Of a DNA stretch of 14,642 nucleotides, positions 7,988-14,642 are shown piece after piece (the stretch's first letter is position 1; each line of letters starts with the position of its first letter). Both the position numbers and the translations under genes were made by a program. The stretch is from Shewanella sp. (lineage in GTDB: Bacteria > Pseudomonadota > Gammaproteobacteria > Enterobacterales > Shewanellaceae), in the NCBI GenBank assembly GCA_004195335.1, contig SDWK01000142.1, positions 1 to 14,642 of the forward strand, read 5' to 3'. The notes beneath the pieces were generated by a model. The model did not search any database. It saw only the letters and a list, made by a program, of their open reading frames with translations, and was not told the DNA's origin.

Positions 7988-9316
7988 TTAGGACAGCGGC
8001 ACAAGTTCCAGCGGTAACGCTTGTTGCACATCACGATATTTCTGCAACAACTCCTGCTCGCTGTCGCCGCCGATAAACACTGTTGCGATCTCGTAGCTGT
8101 AACTGTCTTGATAATTAAGATCAGACAGACGCATCCCCTCACAGACATGCAGCAGGATCTCAGTACCCGCGATGCGCCGAGTAACGGCTTGCACCTCTTG
8201 CTCTGTGGGCACCCTATTAACCAGAGCATCTGCATGTATCCGCCACATGAACTTGGCCGCATATCGGTATAAGCCTTGACGATGGGGAAATACAGGCTGT
8301 TTCCCCAAGGCCAGATCAAGCATTACCAGATGATGGGACATACCATCGACGTTACGAAATAATGGAGAATGGGACTTGGAAATACGGGTATTGATCTCCA
8401 GCAACCAGATATGGTCACTCTCTTTCTCCCAGTAATACTCAATATTGAACGGGCCATTATCAAAGCCGATATGGGTAAGAAAGCGCTCGGTGACGGTGAT
8501 CATTTTGTCTTGAACATGCTGCGGGATCGATGATGGATACTGATAGCGAGAGAAGCTGGAATCATGTTCGCCTTCGCGGATAGAATCAACGGCCCCATAG
8601 ACATACAGATTGCTACCAAACATATAACCTTCAAGCGTACATTGCTGGCCATGGGAGATGATCCCTTCGGCGATGCAGTGATAGCCGTCGACAGCGGCAA
8701 CATCATCAGGCAGATCGGCAAATGTCAGCAGGTAGTTGAACGGCTCGGCAAAGCAGTAAATTTTTTTGCGGATCTCCGCAATCGCCATTTCAAGTTCACT
8801 ATCATTACGCACCATAAACCCGAGATGTGATAAAACGGCTTTCACCGGCTTAAGCCAGAAAGGATAATCGAGGGTGAGCTGCTGTTGATAATCATCTTTA
8901 AAAGGGTCAACAGCACAAAAATCGGGGATATATTCCGGAACAACACGACGCTGCTCCAGCCTGCTCCAGTATTTATGTTCACATTTAAGCACCGCTTCAA
9001 AGCTCGGAGAAGGCAAGCCTAAGGATTGACACAATATAGGAAGCATGGTGCTAACCGGAAAGTCCAAATAGCCGACAATGGCATCGACGGAATCGGGATA
9101 GTTTTTCAGTCGCGCAACAGCGCCTTCATACAAGGTTTTGACTGGGAATTCCTTTCCAGTTTTTACCTCACCATATTGATAAAGCTCATGAAAACAATAT
9201 TCCTCGGCAGACTCTAGCGAACGCATCAGGGAAAGGTTGAATTCATCCGCACCAAAAACAAAAATATTTTTCACTGAACGTGCCTCTGTTTTTGTTATCG
9301 AATCCTTCATTGCCAT
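7988..9316 (-). CDS. ATP-grasp domain protein (carboxylate-amine or carboxylate-thiol ligase, substrate unknown)
   Basis: ATP-grasp enzymes activate a carboxylate as an acyl phosphate and join it to an amine or thiol. The 442-residue protein begins with a Rossmann-like strand (KNIFVFGADEFN, 16-27) and a pre-ATP-grasp half to about 110. The ATP-grasp fold follows: K156 in PFWLKPV is the likely ATP-binding lysine, EGYMFG (229-234) lies in the central fold, and E293 (NIEYYW), E307 and N309 (LLEINTRIS) are the expected Mg-ATP ligands. The tail (345-442) resembles the extra domain of single-chain amino-acid ligases. The start is uncertain: ATG 9316 has no good ribosome site, whereas GTG at 9274 has AGAGG 8 bases upstream and would begin just before the first strand. 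The gene is first in a pair with the CocE/NonD hydrolase. It is not a clear match to any ATP-grasp enzyme I can name. Confidence 0.9.
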   Translation of the reverse strand: MAMKDSITKTEARSVKNIFVFGADEFNLSLMRSLESAEEYCFHELYQYGEVKTGKEFPVKTLYEGAVARLKNYPDSVDAIVGYLDFPVSTMLPILCQSLGLPSPSFEAVLKCEHKYWSRLEQRRVVPEYIPDFCAVDPFKDDYQQQLTLDYPFWLKPVKAVLSHLGFMVRNDSELEMAIAEIRKKIYCFAEPFNYLLTFADLPDDVAAVDGYHCIAEGIISHGQQCTLEGYMFGSNLYVYGAVDSIREGEHDSSFSRYQYPSSIPQHVQDKMITVTERFLTHIGFDNGPFNIEYYWEKESDHIWLLEINTRISKSHSPLFRNVDGMSHHLVMLDLALGKQPVFPHRQGLYRYAAKFMWRIHADALVNRVPTEQEVQAVTRRIAGTEILLHVCEGMRLSDLNYQDSYSYEIATVFIGGDSEQELLQKYRDVQQALPLELVPLS

Positions 9317-9441
9317 GAATAGCGGATCTTAACGATATATATGAGCGTAGTTGATGCCTATATTTTTGTCTAACACTGGGAAAATTCCGAGTTGGACTAT
9401 CTTGTATCAGGGCGAAAAGTGAACAAAATATAATGACTCAC

Positions 9442-9486
9442 CTAATTAGCCCGCGTGTGGCTTGCTTGAACGCGAGGGCTTATTAG
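9442..9486. repeat. Long imperfect inverted repeat
   Basis: CTAATTAGCCC-GCGT (9442-9456) pairs with ACGC-ga-GGGCTTATTAG (9470-9486), with a 2-base bulge and one mismatch, around a 13-base loop. Neither strand has a T-run after the stem. It may be a bidirectional terminator-like structure or the scar of an old element. It is not obviously tied to either neighbouring gene. Confidence 0.5.
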
Positions 9487-9733
9487 TAAGAGATGTAGAA
9501 AACGACTACCTGTCTTGGGATGGGCTATGTGAAGGCTGACATTCACAGTGCAATGTTCGACAGCCCGTCTCTAAAAACCACAACGGATGAGTTCGCTAGG
9601 AATAAGCGTTACTAAGGTATGAATGATCAGATAAAAAATAGCATGAATCCTGACGCTTTTGCGAACTGGATGGTGGATTGCGGCAGAGTTCGATACAAAG
9701 GAAATATCATAATAAGGGATGGGGAAGTAAGCT

Positions 9734-9754
9734 GGTTGATCTCAAAGATCAACC
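9734..9754 (-). terminator. Hairpin downstream of the first PII-like gene
   Basis: GGTTGATCT-CAA-AGATCAACC is a perfect 9-bp stem that extends by GC/GC and one more pair past a mismatch. It begins 43 bases after the gene's stop. The following minus-strand bases (AGCTTACTTCCCC) are only mildly T-rich, so termination may be weak. A similar hairpin at the same distance follows the second copy, sharing the AAGCTGGTT arm. Confidence 0.45.
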
Positions 9755-9796
9755 CGCTGTTACAGGATCAAAAACATTAACCCATGTTATGCCACT

Positions 9797-10150
9797 TCAT
9801 GATTCAGCAGTTGCTTCTGAAAAATCAAAATCTTCTTCACTCACAGCTCGCTGTTCATGAACCCAAAGTAACTGTTCCACATCCGTAACAGCGACAAAGC
9901 CTACACTGATGGAACCGATTTCTGCCGAAGTCATTATGAGTCTAGCGATCTTATCGACATGTTCAGCACTGGTATAAACTTCCATCTGAATATGACTGAC
10001 TAACTGATCTTGAGAGTATAAGTTACTGTATTTACCGCGCCCTCTAACGGTAGAGACAGTAAAACTGCTGACGCCATGTGCTTCGAGTGCATGCTGAACA
10101 CTCTCAAGTTGCAAATCCCCTATAACCGCAGTAATTTTCTTAAGCTTCAT
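9797..10150 (-). CDS. PII-like protein of the metal-efflux-associated group, copy 1
   Basis: This 117-residue protein has the ferredoxin-like PII fold: KKITAVIGDLQLESVQHAL (4-22) as the first strand and helix, then FTVSTVRGRG and a T-loop-like segment (36-53), and AEIGSISVGFVAVTDVEQL (76-94) at the B-loop and last strands. The T-loop lacks the YRGAEY uridylylation motif of GlnB/GlnK, and the B-loop lacks the usual GDGKIF, so classical nitrogen signalling is unlikely. A distinct PII group encoded beside CusABC-type heavy-metal pumps is known from the literature, and this gene fits it: it lies in the same direction downstream of cusBA. TAGGAGTT precedes the ATG. It is about 70% identical, without gaps, to the second copy at 10715-11068. 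It probably senses a nucleotide or metal state for the pump; that role is inferred. Confidence 0.85.
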   Translation of the reverse strand: MKLKKITAVIGDLQLESVQHALEAHGVSSFTVSTVRGRGKYSNLYSQDQLVSHIQMEVYTSAEHVDKIARLIMTSAEIGSISVGFVAVTDVEQLLWVHEQRAVSEEDFDFSEATAES

Positions 10151-10154
10151 ATCG

Positions 10155-10228
10155 AACTCCTATCGAAAGTAGCTAACACCAATATCTAACAAAAATAGCC
10201 AATAATTCCCACTAACTAGTTTAGCTGT
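10155..10228 (-). promoter_or_regulatory. Conserved leader and upstream element of PII-like copy 1
   Basis: Two blocks here recur before copy 2: aactcctatcgaaagtag-taacac (10155-10179), which carries the ribosome site, and actaactagtttagctgt (10211-10228), which centres on the palindrome AACTAGTT. On the coding strand TTTACA just upstream of the second block, with GAATTA 17 bases later, is a possible promoter. Conservation of both blocks between diverged copies suggests a promoter or operator under selection, or recent enough duplication. Confidence 0.5.
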
Positions 10229-10389
10229 AAATAACTGGAGCATATGACAAATTGTGCAAATAAATACAAGGTACGGGACTCGAGGGCGAAAGACCGTGCT
10301 CTTCAGTTAGACGAAGTGGGATGGATGAATGGATAAATAGTGGCGACATCAAAGTATAATTATCCCCCCTCAAATTCGACAGGTTTTAA

Positions 10390-10575
10390 ATTACCCACCG
10401 TTTCGCTTACCCAACCAATGATACCGGAGAGATCACCGAAGTGGTGAGTCAGATGCCCGCCCGGCAATTTCGTCAGGGGATACGTGACTACAAGGTGAGT
10501 GTAGACTTGAACGTTCTGGTCAACGAATCACATCTACAGCGGGATCTGTTTGAGCCCGCTAAAAAACCTGCATAA
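10390..10575 (+). pseudogene. Unrecognised plus-strand coding remnant between the two PII-like genes
   Basis: An open frame of 61 codons runs from just after an in-frame TAA at 10387 to TAA at 10573, without a start codon near its left end. The translation looks protein-like: it begins ITHRFAYPTNDTGEITEVVS, continues QMPARQFRQGIRDYKV, and ends RDLFEPAKKPA. It could be the C-terminal end of a deleted gene stranded between the duplicated PII units. I do not recognise the family. The first internal ATG would leave fewer than 45 codons and has no clear ribosome site. Confidence 0.35.
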
Positions 10576-10647
10576 GATACAGTGCTAGAAGTGCTAGCCT
10601 GAGGTAGATGTTGATATAGTTGTGCCAGAAAAGTAAAAAGGGAACAA

Positions 10648-10676
10648 GCTGGTTAACCTTAAACAGATAAACCAGC
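10648..10676 (-). terminator. Hairpin downstream of the second PII-like gene
   Basis: GCTGGTT (10648-10654) pairs with AACCAGC (10670-10676) about 39 bases after the stop. On the minus strand the stem is followed by TTGTTCCCTTTTTACTTTT, a T-rich stretch suited to termination. It is the counterpart of the hairpin after copy 1, so the duplicated unit includes the 3' end. Confidence 0.5.
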
Positions 10677-10714
10677 GATCACAGAGTATAATCATTACTC
10701 AGCACTATCTTGCA

Positions 10715-11068
10715 TCATGTTTCTGCTCTTCCTTCAAAAAAGTTAAAATCATCTACACTGGCCACTCGCTGCTCATGAACCCAAACTAATTGTTCCACGT
10801 CCGAGACCGCAACGAAGCCGATACTGACAGACCCGATTTCAGCGGCTTTCATGATTAATTGACAAATATCGTCAGCATGTTGAGTACTCGTATAGATTTC
10901 AATCTTACTGTGGCTGACTAACTGATCTCGTGTGTATAAATTACTGTATTTACCACGCCCTCTGACAGTAGATACCGTAAAACCGGTAACGCCATGTTGC
11001 TCGAGTGCATGCTCTACATCTTCAAGTTGCATATCCCCGATAATCGCTGTGATTTTCTTGATCTTCAT
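10715..11068 (-). CDS. PII-like protein of the metal-efflux-associated group, copy 2 (cusA-proximal)
   Basis: This paralogue of the 9797-10150 protein has the same length, with 82 of 117 residues identical and no gaps. The segment FTVSTVRGRGKYSNLY (30-45) is unchanged between the two, so the region leading into the T-loop is the most constrained. Substitutions cluster at residues 54-75 and in the C-terminal tail (102-117). As in copy 1, the GlnB uridylylation tyrosine motif and the GDGKIF B-loop are absent. It starts at 11068 with TAGGAGTT upstream, 189 bases beyond the cusA stop, and could be read from cusBA or from its own promoter near the 19-bp palindrome. The divergence suggests an old duplication with possible hetero-trimer formation or different ligands; that is inference. 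Confidence 0.86.
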   Translation of the reverse strand: MKIKKITAIIGDMQLEDVEHALEQHGVTGFTVSTVRGRGKYSNLYTRDQLVSHSKIEIYTSTQHADDICQLIMKAAEIGSVSIGFVAVSDVEQLVWVHEQRVASVDDFNFFEGRAET

Positions 11069-11072
11069 ACTT

Positions 11073-11150
11073 AACTCCTATCGAAAGTAGTTAACACAAG
11101 TACCGAACACAAGTACCTAGAACAAATCCCCTACTAACTAGTTTAGCTGT
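11073..11150 (-). promoter_or_regulatory. Conserved leader and upstream element of PII-like copy 2
   Basis: This is the counterpart of the copy 1 element: aactcctatcgaaagtag-taacac at 11073-11097 and actaactagtttagctgt at 11133-11150. The spacing between the blocks is a few bases longer than in copy 1. Sequence between the blocks has diverged, so the conserved blocks themselves are the likely functional parts. Confidence 0.5.
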
Positions 11151-11165
11151 TCATGTCATGAACAG
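11147..11165. promoter_or_regulatory. Perfect 19-bp palindrome, candidate operator
   Basis: CTGTTCATG-T-CATGAACAG has two exact 9-bp arms around one base, overlapping the end of the conserved upstream element of PII-like copy 2. Copy 1 has no equivalent. The short centre favours binding of a dimeric regulator over an RNA hairpin. Its regulator is unknown. Confidence 0.5.
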
Positions 11166-11194
11166 ATGATGAATGACACTAATGGCTGCGAGGC

Positions 11195-11222
11195 AAAGGA
11201 CAGGCCTCAAGGTCTGTCCTTT
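11195..11222 (-). terminator. Hairpin downstream of cusA
   Basis: AAAGGACAG (11195-11203) pairs exactly with CTGTCCTTT (11214-11222) across a 10-base loop that can itself pair partly (CCT/AGG). It begins 36 bases after the cusA stop. Only three T follow on the minus strand, so it may attenuate rather than fully stop transcription into the PII-like genes. Confidence 0.45.
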
Positions 11223-11257
11223 CTCACATTGCAAAGCCTTAATCCTTGCTCATTGAT

Positions 11258-14200
11258 TTATTGCTGTCTTCGTAACTGAATACTTCTCCAAAGGTAAAAA
11301 ACAACCGGAACGACGACTAAGGTGAGCGCGACGGCGCTAACCATGCCGCCAACCATAGGGGCGGCAATACGGCTCATCACTTCCGAGCCCGTTCCGGTCC
11401 CATATAAGATAGGTAACAAACCAGCGATAATAGCGGCGGCTGTCATCATCACAGGTCTGACTCGCATGCCAGCCCCCTGTAATACAGCTTCCCTTAATCC
11501 ATTTTCACAGGGAACAGAGCCACTGTTTTCACAATCATTAATCATCTGGACATAGGCCTGATTAAGATAGACCAGCATGATGACACCAATCTCTACCGCG
11601 ACTCCGGCAAGCGCAATAAAGCCGACACCGACCGCAACCGAAAAGTTAAACCCCTGCAGATACATCAACCAAACGCTGCCCACCATAGCAAACGGTAAAG
11701 TCCCCATGATGATGCCAACTTCGATTAAATTGCGAAAGTTCATATACAGTAAAAGAATGATGATCCCTAAGGTTAACGGCACTACATAGGTCAGTTTCGC
11801 CTTGGCGCGCTGCATATATTCATACTGACCGGACCAGGCAATGGAGTAACCAGCTGGCAACTGAAGCTGTTCGTCAACCACTCTCTGGGCTTCGACCACA
11901 TAGCTACCGATATCGATCCCCTCTATGTCTATGTAAGCCCAACCATTGAGGCGCGCATTTTCACTCTTAATGCCAGGAGGGCCATCTTCGACCACTATGT
12001 TCGCCACATCGGCAAGGGAGATCCGCAGGCCTTGAGGCGTGATGATGGGAAGCATCGCCAACTGCTCGGGTGAGTTACGGTAATCCTGGGGATAGCGCAG
12101 GTTGATCGGATAGCGCTCCAGCCCTTCCACAGTTTGAGATACATTCATCCCCCCAATGGCGGTAGCAATAACCTGCTGGACATCGGCGATATTAAGTCCG
12201 TATCTGGCCGCCTTTTCTCTCTGAATGTCGACCTTAATGTAGCGGCCGCCGGCTACACGCTCCGAGTAGACCGAAGCCGTACCCGGTACATCTTTAAGAA
12301 TGCGCTCCAGATCCTTACCTATCTCCTGGATCACACCCAGTTCAGGGCCGGCTATCTTGATCCCCACCGGGGTCTTAATACCCGTCGCGAGCATGTCGAT
12401 ACGGGTCTTAATCGGCATCACCCAGGCGTTTGTCACTCCCGGCAGTTTAACCAGTGCATCTAGCTCTTTCTTCAGGCTTTCCGAGGTGACGCCCTCACGC
12501 CATTCACTCTTAGGTTTTAGCTGAATAAAGCTTTCAATCATTGTCAATGGCGCCGGATCGGTCGCCGTCTCCGCTCGCCCTACCTTACCGAAAACAGTCT
12601 GCACTTCCGGTACAGTATAAATAAGCTTATCCGTCTGCTGTAGCAGCTCACGCGCCTTACCGATAGAGATCCCCGGATAGGTGGTTGGCATATACATGAG
12701 ATCCCCTTCATCCAAAGGCGGGATAAATTCGCTACCTATGTGTTCCAGAGGCCAAATACCAATACCCAGTACAACCAGCGCCAACATCAGGGTCGACTTA
12801 GGGAATTGCAAAACCTTTCGCAGCACAGGCATGTAAGCCGCGGTAAGAATACGGTTGACCGGATTCTTATGTTCCGGCATCACCTTGCCTCGAATAAAAT
12901 ACCCCATCAATACCGGCACCAAGGTAATGGCCAATAGCGCCGAGACCGCCATGGCATAAGTCTTGGTAAATGCAAGCGGGGCAAACATGCGTCCCTCTTG
13001 CGCCTCCAGCGTAAATACCGGCATGAAACTGACCGTAATAATCAACAAGCTGAAAAACAGGGCCGGTCCAACCTCCTTGGCGGAATCTGCGACAATCTGC
13101 CAGCGGTTTGCGTCCGTTAACGGGGTTCGTTCCATATGTTTGTGCATGTTTTCGATCATCACAATCGCACCATCGATCATGGCTCCGATAGCGATGGCGA
13201 TGCCGCCAAGCGACATAATATTAGCGTTAAGCCCCTGAAAATACATGATGGAGAAGGCGGCTAATATGCCAACAGGCAGGCTGACGATGGCCACCAGTGA
13301 GGAGCGAAAATGAAACAGGAACACCATGCAGACTAAGGCAACAACCAAGAACTCTTCCAGTAGCTTGTAGCCGAGGTTTTTCACCGCGCGATCGATAAGA
13401 CCACTGCGATCATAAACCGTGACCACCTCTACCCCCTCAGGTAACCCCTTCTTCAACTGTTCCAGCTTGGCCTTGACCCCGTCTATGGTTTTCTGGGCAT
13501 TCTCACCGTAGCGCATCACTATGATACCGCCAACCGTTTCGCCCTCACCATTGAGCTCGGCCACGCCGCGTCGCATCTGTGGGCCTAAGCCTATTTCAGC
13601 GATATCTTTGAGCAATAAGGGCGTACCATTGTTATTCACACCCAATGGAACATTGCCAATATCTTCCACACTCTGCAGATACCCAGTGGCGCGAACCATG
13701 TATTCGGCCTCAGCCATCTCGACCACGGATGCGCCAATCTCTCTGTTTCCCCGTTTGATCGCTGTTTGAATAAGTGAGAGCGGAATACCGAAGGCACGTA
13801 ACTTGTCGGGATCAACCTTGACCTGATACTGCTTCACCATACCGCCCAGGGCGGTGACTTCCGATACACCCGGCACAGTTTGCAGCTCGAACTTTAGAAA
13901 CCAATCCTGCAGGCTACGTAATTCACTGATATCGTGCTGACCAGTTCTATCGATAAGGGCATACAGGTAGACCCAGCCCACTCCCGTGGCATCCGGACCG
14001 AGCTGAGGCTTGGCATTGGGCGGTAGCGACGGCGCAACCTGGCTCAGATATTCCAGCACCCGACTTCGCGCCCAATAGAGGTCGGTTTTCTCATCGAAGA
14101 TGACATAGACGTAGGAGTCACCGAAGAAGGAATATCCTCTCACTGTAACAGCGCCGGGTACCGACAACATGGCTGTCGTCATCGGATAGGTCACTTGGTC

Positions 14201-14386
14201 TTCCACCACCTGAGGAGCCTGACCGGGAAAACTCGTTTTAATGATGACCTGTACATCCGACAGATCGGGCAAGGCATCGACTGGGGTGTTTTTTAATGAA
14301 AACAGCCCGAGACCGACTAAGAACGCTGCGCCCAATAGCACGAAGAAGCGATTCTTAACCGACCATTGAATAATGGATTCAACCAT
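11258..14386 (-). CDS. cusA: CusA-type copper/silver efflux RND permease
   Basis: This is the inner-membrane proton-driven pump of a CusCBA tripartite system that expels Cu(I)/Ag(I) across the envelope. It has 1042 residues, full length, with two RND halves: a transmembrane helix at about 13-30, six helices in 345-550 and six more in 865-1033, and two large periplasmic loops. HME-family marks are TPVDALPDLSDVQVIIKTS (34-52), GPDATGVGW (130-138) and the TM4 relay GAMIDGAIVMIEN with D405. The three methionines that bind copper in E. coli CusA (M573, M623, M672) are matched by M566 (LMYMP), M616 (PLTM) and M665 (RIDM), favouring Cu/Ag over Zn/Co/Ni. A cytosolic loop at 948-963 carries C952 and C960. 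AAGGAG overlaps the stop of the cusB-like gene, 11 bases away, so the two are coupled. Confidence 0.96.
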   Translation of the reverse strand: MVESIIQWSVKNRFFVLLGAAFLVGLGLFSLKNTPVDALPDLSDVQVIIKTSFPGQAPQVVEDQVTYPMTTAMLSVPGAVTVRGYSFFGDSYVYVIFDEKTDLYWARSRVLEYLSQVAPSLPPNAKPQLGPDATGVGWVYLYALIDRTGQHDISELRSLQDWFLKFELQTVPGVSEVTALGGMVKQYQVKVDPDKLRAFGIPLSLIQTAIKRGNREIGASVVEMAEAEYMVRATGYLQSVEDIGNVPLGVNNNGTPLLLKDIAEIGLGPQMRRGVAELNGEGETVGGIIVMRYGENAQKTIDGVKAKLEQLKKGLPEGVEVVTVYDRSGLIDRAVKNLGYKLLEEFLVVALVCMVFLFHFRSSLVAIVSLPVGILAAFSIMYFQGLNANIMSLGGIAIAIGAMIDGAIVMIENMHKHMERTPLTDANRWQIVADSAKEVGPALFFSLLIITVSFMPVFTLEAQEGRMFAPLAFTKTYAMAVSALLAITLVPVLMGYFIRGKVMPEHKNPVNRILTAAYMPVLRKVLQFPKSTLMLALVVLGIGIWPLEHIGSEFIPPLDEGDLMYMPTTYPGISIGKARELLQQTDKLIYTVPEVQTVFGKVGRAETATDPAPLTMIESFIQLKPKSEWREGVTSESLKKELDALVKLPGVTNAWVMPIKTRIDMLATGIKTPVGIKIAGPELGVIQEIGKDLERILKDVPGTASVYSERVAGGRYIKVDIQREKAARYGLNIADVQQVIATAIGGMNVSQTVEGLERYPINLRYPQDYRNSPEQLAMLPIITPQGLRISLADVANIVVEDGPPGIKSENARLNGWAYIDIEGIDIGSYVVEAQRVVDEQLQLPAGYSIAWSGQYEYMQRAKAKLTYVVPLTLGIIILLLYMNFRNLIEVGIIMGTLPFAMVGSVWLMYLQGFNFSVAVGVGFIALAGVAVEIGVIMLVYLNQAYVQMINDCENSGSVPCENGLREAVLQGAGMRVRPVMMTAAAIIAGLLPILYGTGTGSEVMSRIAAPMVGGMVSAVALTLVVVPVVFYLWRSIQLRRQQ

Positions 14387-14397
14387 TTTACTCTCCT

Positions 14398-14642
14398 TTA
14401 TTCACCGCTGACGTCAGACATCTGCATGGGCTTGATTGTAGTGATGATAAATTGACCGTCACGGGTCTCGAAGGTGAAGTTAAGCTTGGCTCCGACTTTA
14501 AATACCGACATGTCTACCGCTTCACTCACCATAAAGTTCACCTCTGCCGCTGGGCGGTTCCATTTTTCTATCGGGCCACGACTGATATTGACCATCCTGT
14601 GATCGGCCATGACCGAGTTAACGACACCTGAAGTGGTGGCGC
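14398..14642 (-). CDS. C-terminal end of a CusB-type efflux adaptor with a CusF-like domain, 5' part outside window
   Basis: Only the last 80 codons and the stop are visible; the frame stays open to the window edge, so the true start lies beyond it. The segment starts TTSGVVNSVMADHRMVNISR and matches the CusF small barrel that many CusB adaptors carry at their C-terminus, ending KPMQMSDVSGE. CusF takes periplasmic Cu(I) and passes it to the CusB/CusA pump. Aligned with E. coli CusF, however, the ligand positions H36, W44, M47 and M49 are R, R, A and V (near 14539-14583), so the classical copper site is absent. A tryptophan is two residues from the normal place. Its position 11 bases before cusA supports the adaptor call. 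A separate CusF gene cannot be excluded because the adaptor body is not in the window. Confidence 0.8.
   Translation of the reverse strand, partial: ATTSGVVNSVMADHRMVNISRGPIEKWNRPAAEVNFMVSEAVDMSVFKVGAKLNFTFETRDGQFIITTIKPMQMSDVSGE

Larger units (their letters stand above)
9317..9796. other. Intergenic region between the ATP-grasp gene and the first PII-like gene
   Basis: This stretch of about 480 bases holds no gene I can support. It should contain the promoter of the ATP-grasp operon, since the PII-like gene to its right ends in a hairpin at 9734-9754. AT-rich segments at 9335-9345 and 9365-9375 are candidates, but I found no convincing -35/-10 pair. An imperfect inverted repeat lies at 9442-9486. 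A 53-codon plus-strand open frame (9619-9780) overlaps the hairpin and is not accepted as a gene. Confidence 0.6.
10229..10714. other. Spacer between the tandem PII-like genes
   Basis: This gap of about 490 bases separates the two PII-like genes. Its left edge holds sequence upstream of copy 1's conserved element, its centre the coding remnant at 10390-10575, and its right edge the copy 2 hairpin (10648-10676). A 30-codon plus-strand frame at 10244-10336 is not credible. No insertion-sequence ends or direct repeats were recognised. Confidence 0.5.

Noticed and set aside
9619..9780. 53-codon plus-strand open frame starting MNDQIKNSM
   Set aside because: No usable ribosome site (AAGG is one base from the ATG), it overlaps the hairpin of the opposing PII-like gene, and it matches no family I know.
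10244..10336. 30-codon plus-strand open frame
   Set aside because: Too short, with no ribosome site and no recognisable motif; it probably arises by chance.
1..14642. CRISPR array, tRNA, rRNA or insertion sequence
   Set aside because: No regular spacer-repeat pattern, cloverleaf or transposase was seen; the only long repeats are the paired PII-like units.

Overview
The window looks like chromosomal DNA of a marine gammaproteobacterium. Shewanella or a close relative is my best guess, based on the style of the CusA, PpaC and acetyl-CoA synthetase proteins and a perfect FNR-type box; this is recognition from memory, not a database result. All ten supported protein genes, including two cut by the window ends, lie on the minus strand, so the window reads right to left in transcription order. 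No tRNA, rRNA, CRISPR array or complete mobile element was seen.

Right end (about 11.2-14.6 kb): the tail of a cusB-type adaptor gene with a CusF-like C-terminal domain, then a full-length cusA heavy-metal RND pump whose three copper-binding methionines are conserved. Downstream lie two tandem genes (10715-11068 and 9797-10150) for small PII-like proteins. These resemble the atypical PII group known beside metal efflux pumps. The paralogues are about 70% identical, and each carries the same upstream element and a similar downstream hairpin, so a whole expression unit was duplicated. A decayed plus-strand coding remnant sits between them.

Middle (5.9-9.3 kb): a two-gene unit encoding an ATP-grasp ligase followed by a CocE/NonD (X-Pro dipeptidyl-peptidase type) serine hydrolase. 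A forming enzyme and a breaking enzyme are paired here and the substrate is unknown. A perfect 12-bp hairpin touches the hydrolase stop codon. Next is ppaC, a manganese-dependent pyrophosphatase with its own probable promoter and a clear terminator.

Left end (1-4.6 kb): an operon of an AMP-forming acetyl-CoA synthetase, E1 alpha, E1 beta and a partial lipoyl E2 of a 2-oxoacid or acetoin dehydrogenase complex. All three junctions are 4-base or shorter stop/start overlaps. A perfect TTGAT-N4-ATCAA FNR box lies about 90 bases upstream. The set would make acetyl-CoA by two routes, from free acetate and from a 2-oxoacid or acetoin. PpaC next door could remove the pyrophosphate made by the synthetase, although it is a separate transcription unit.
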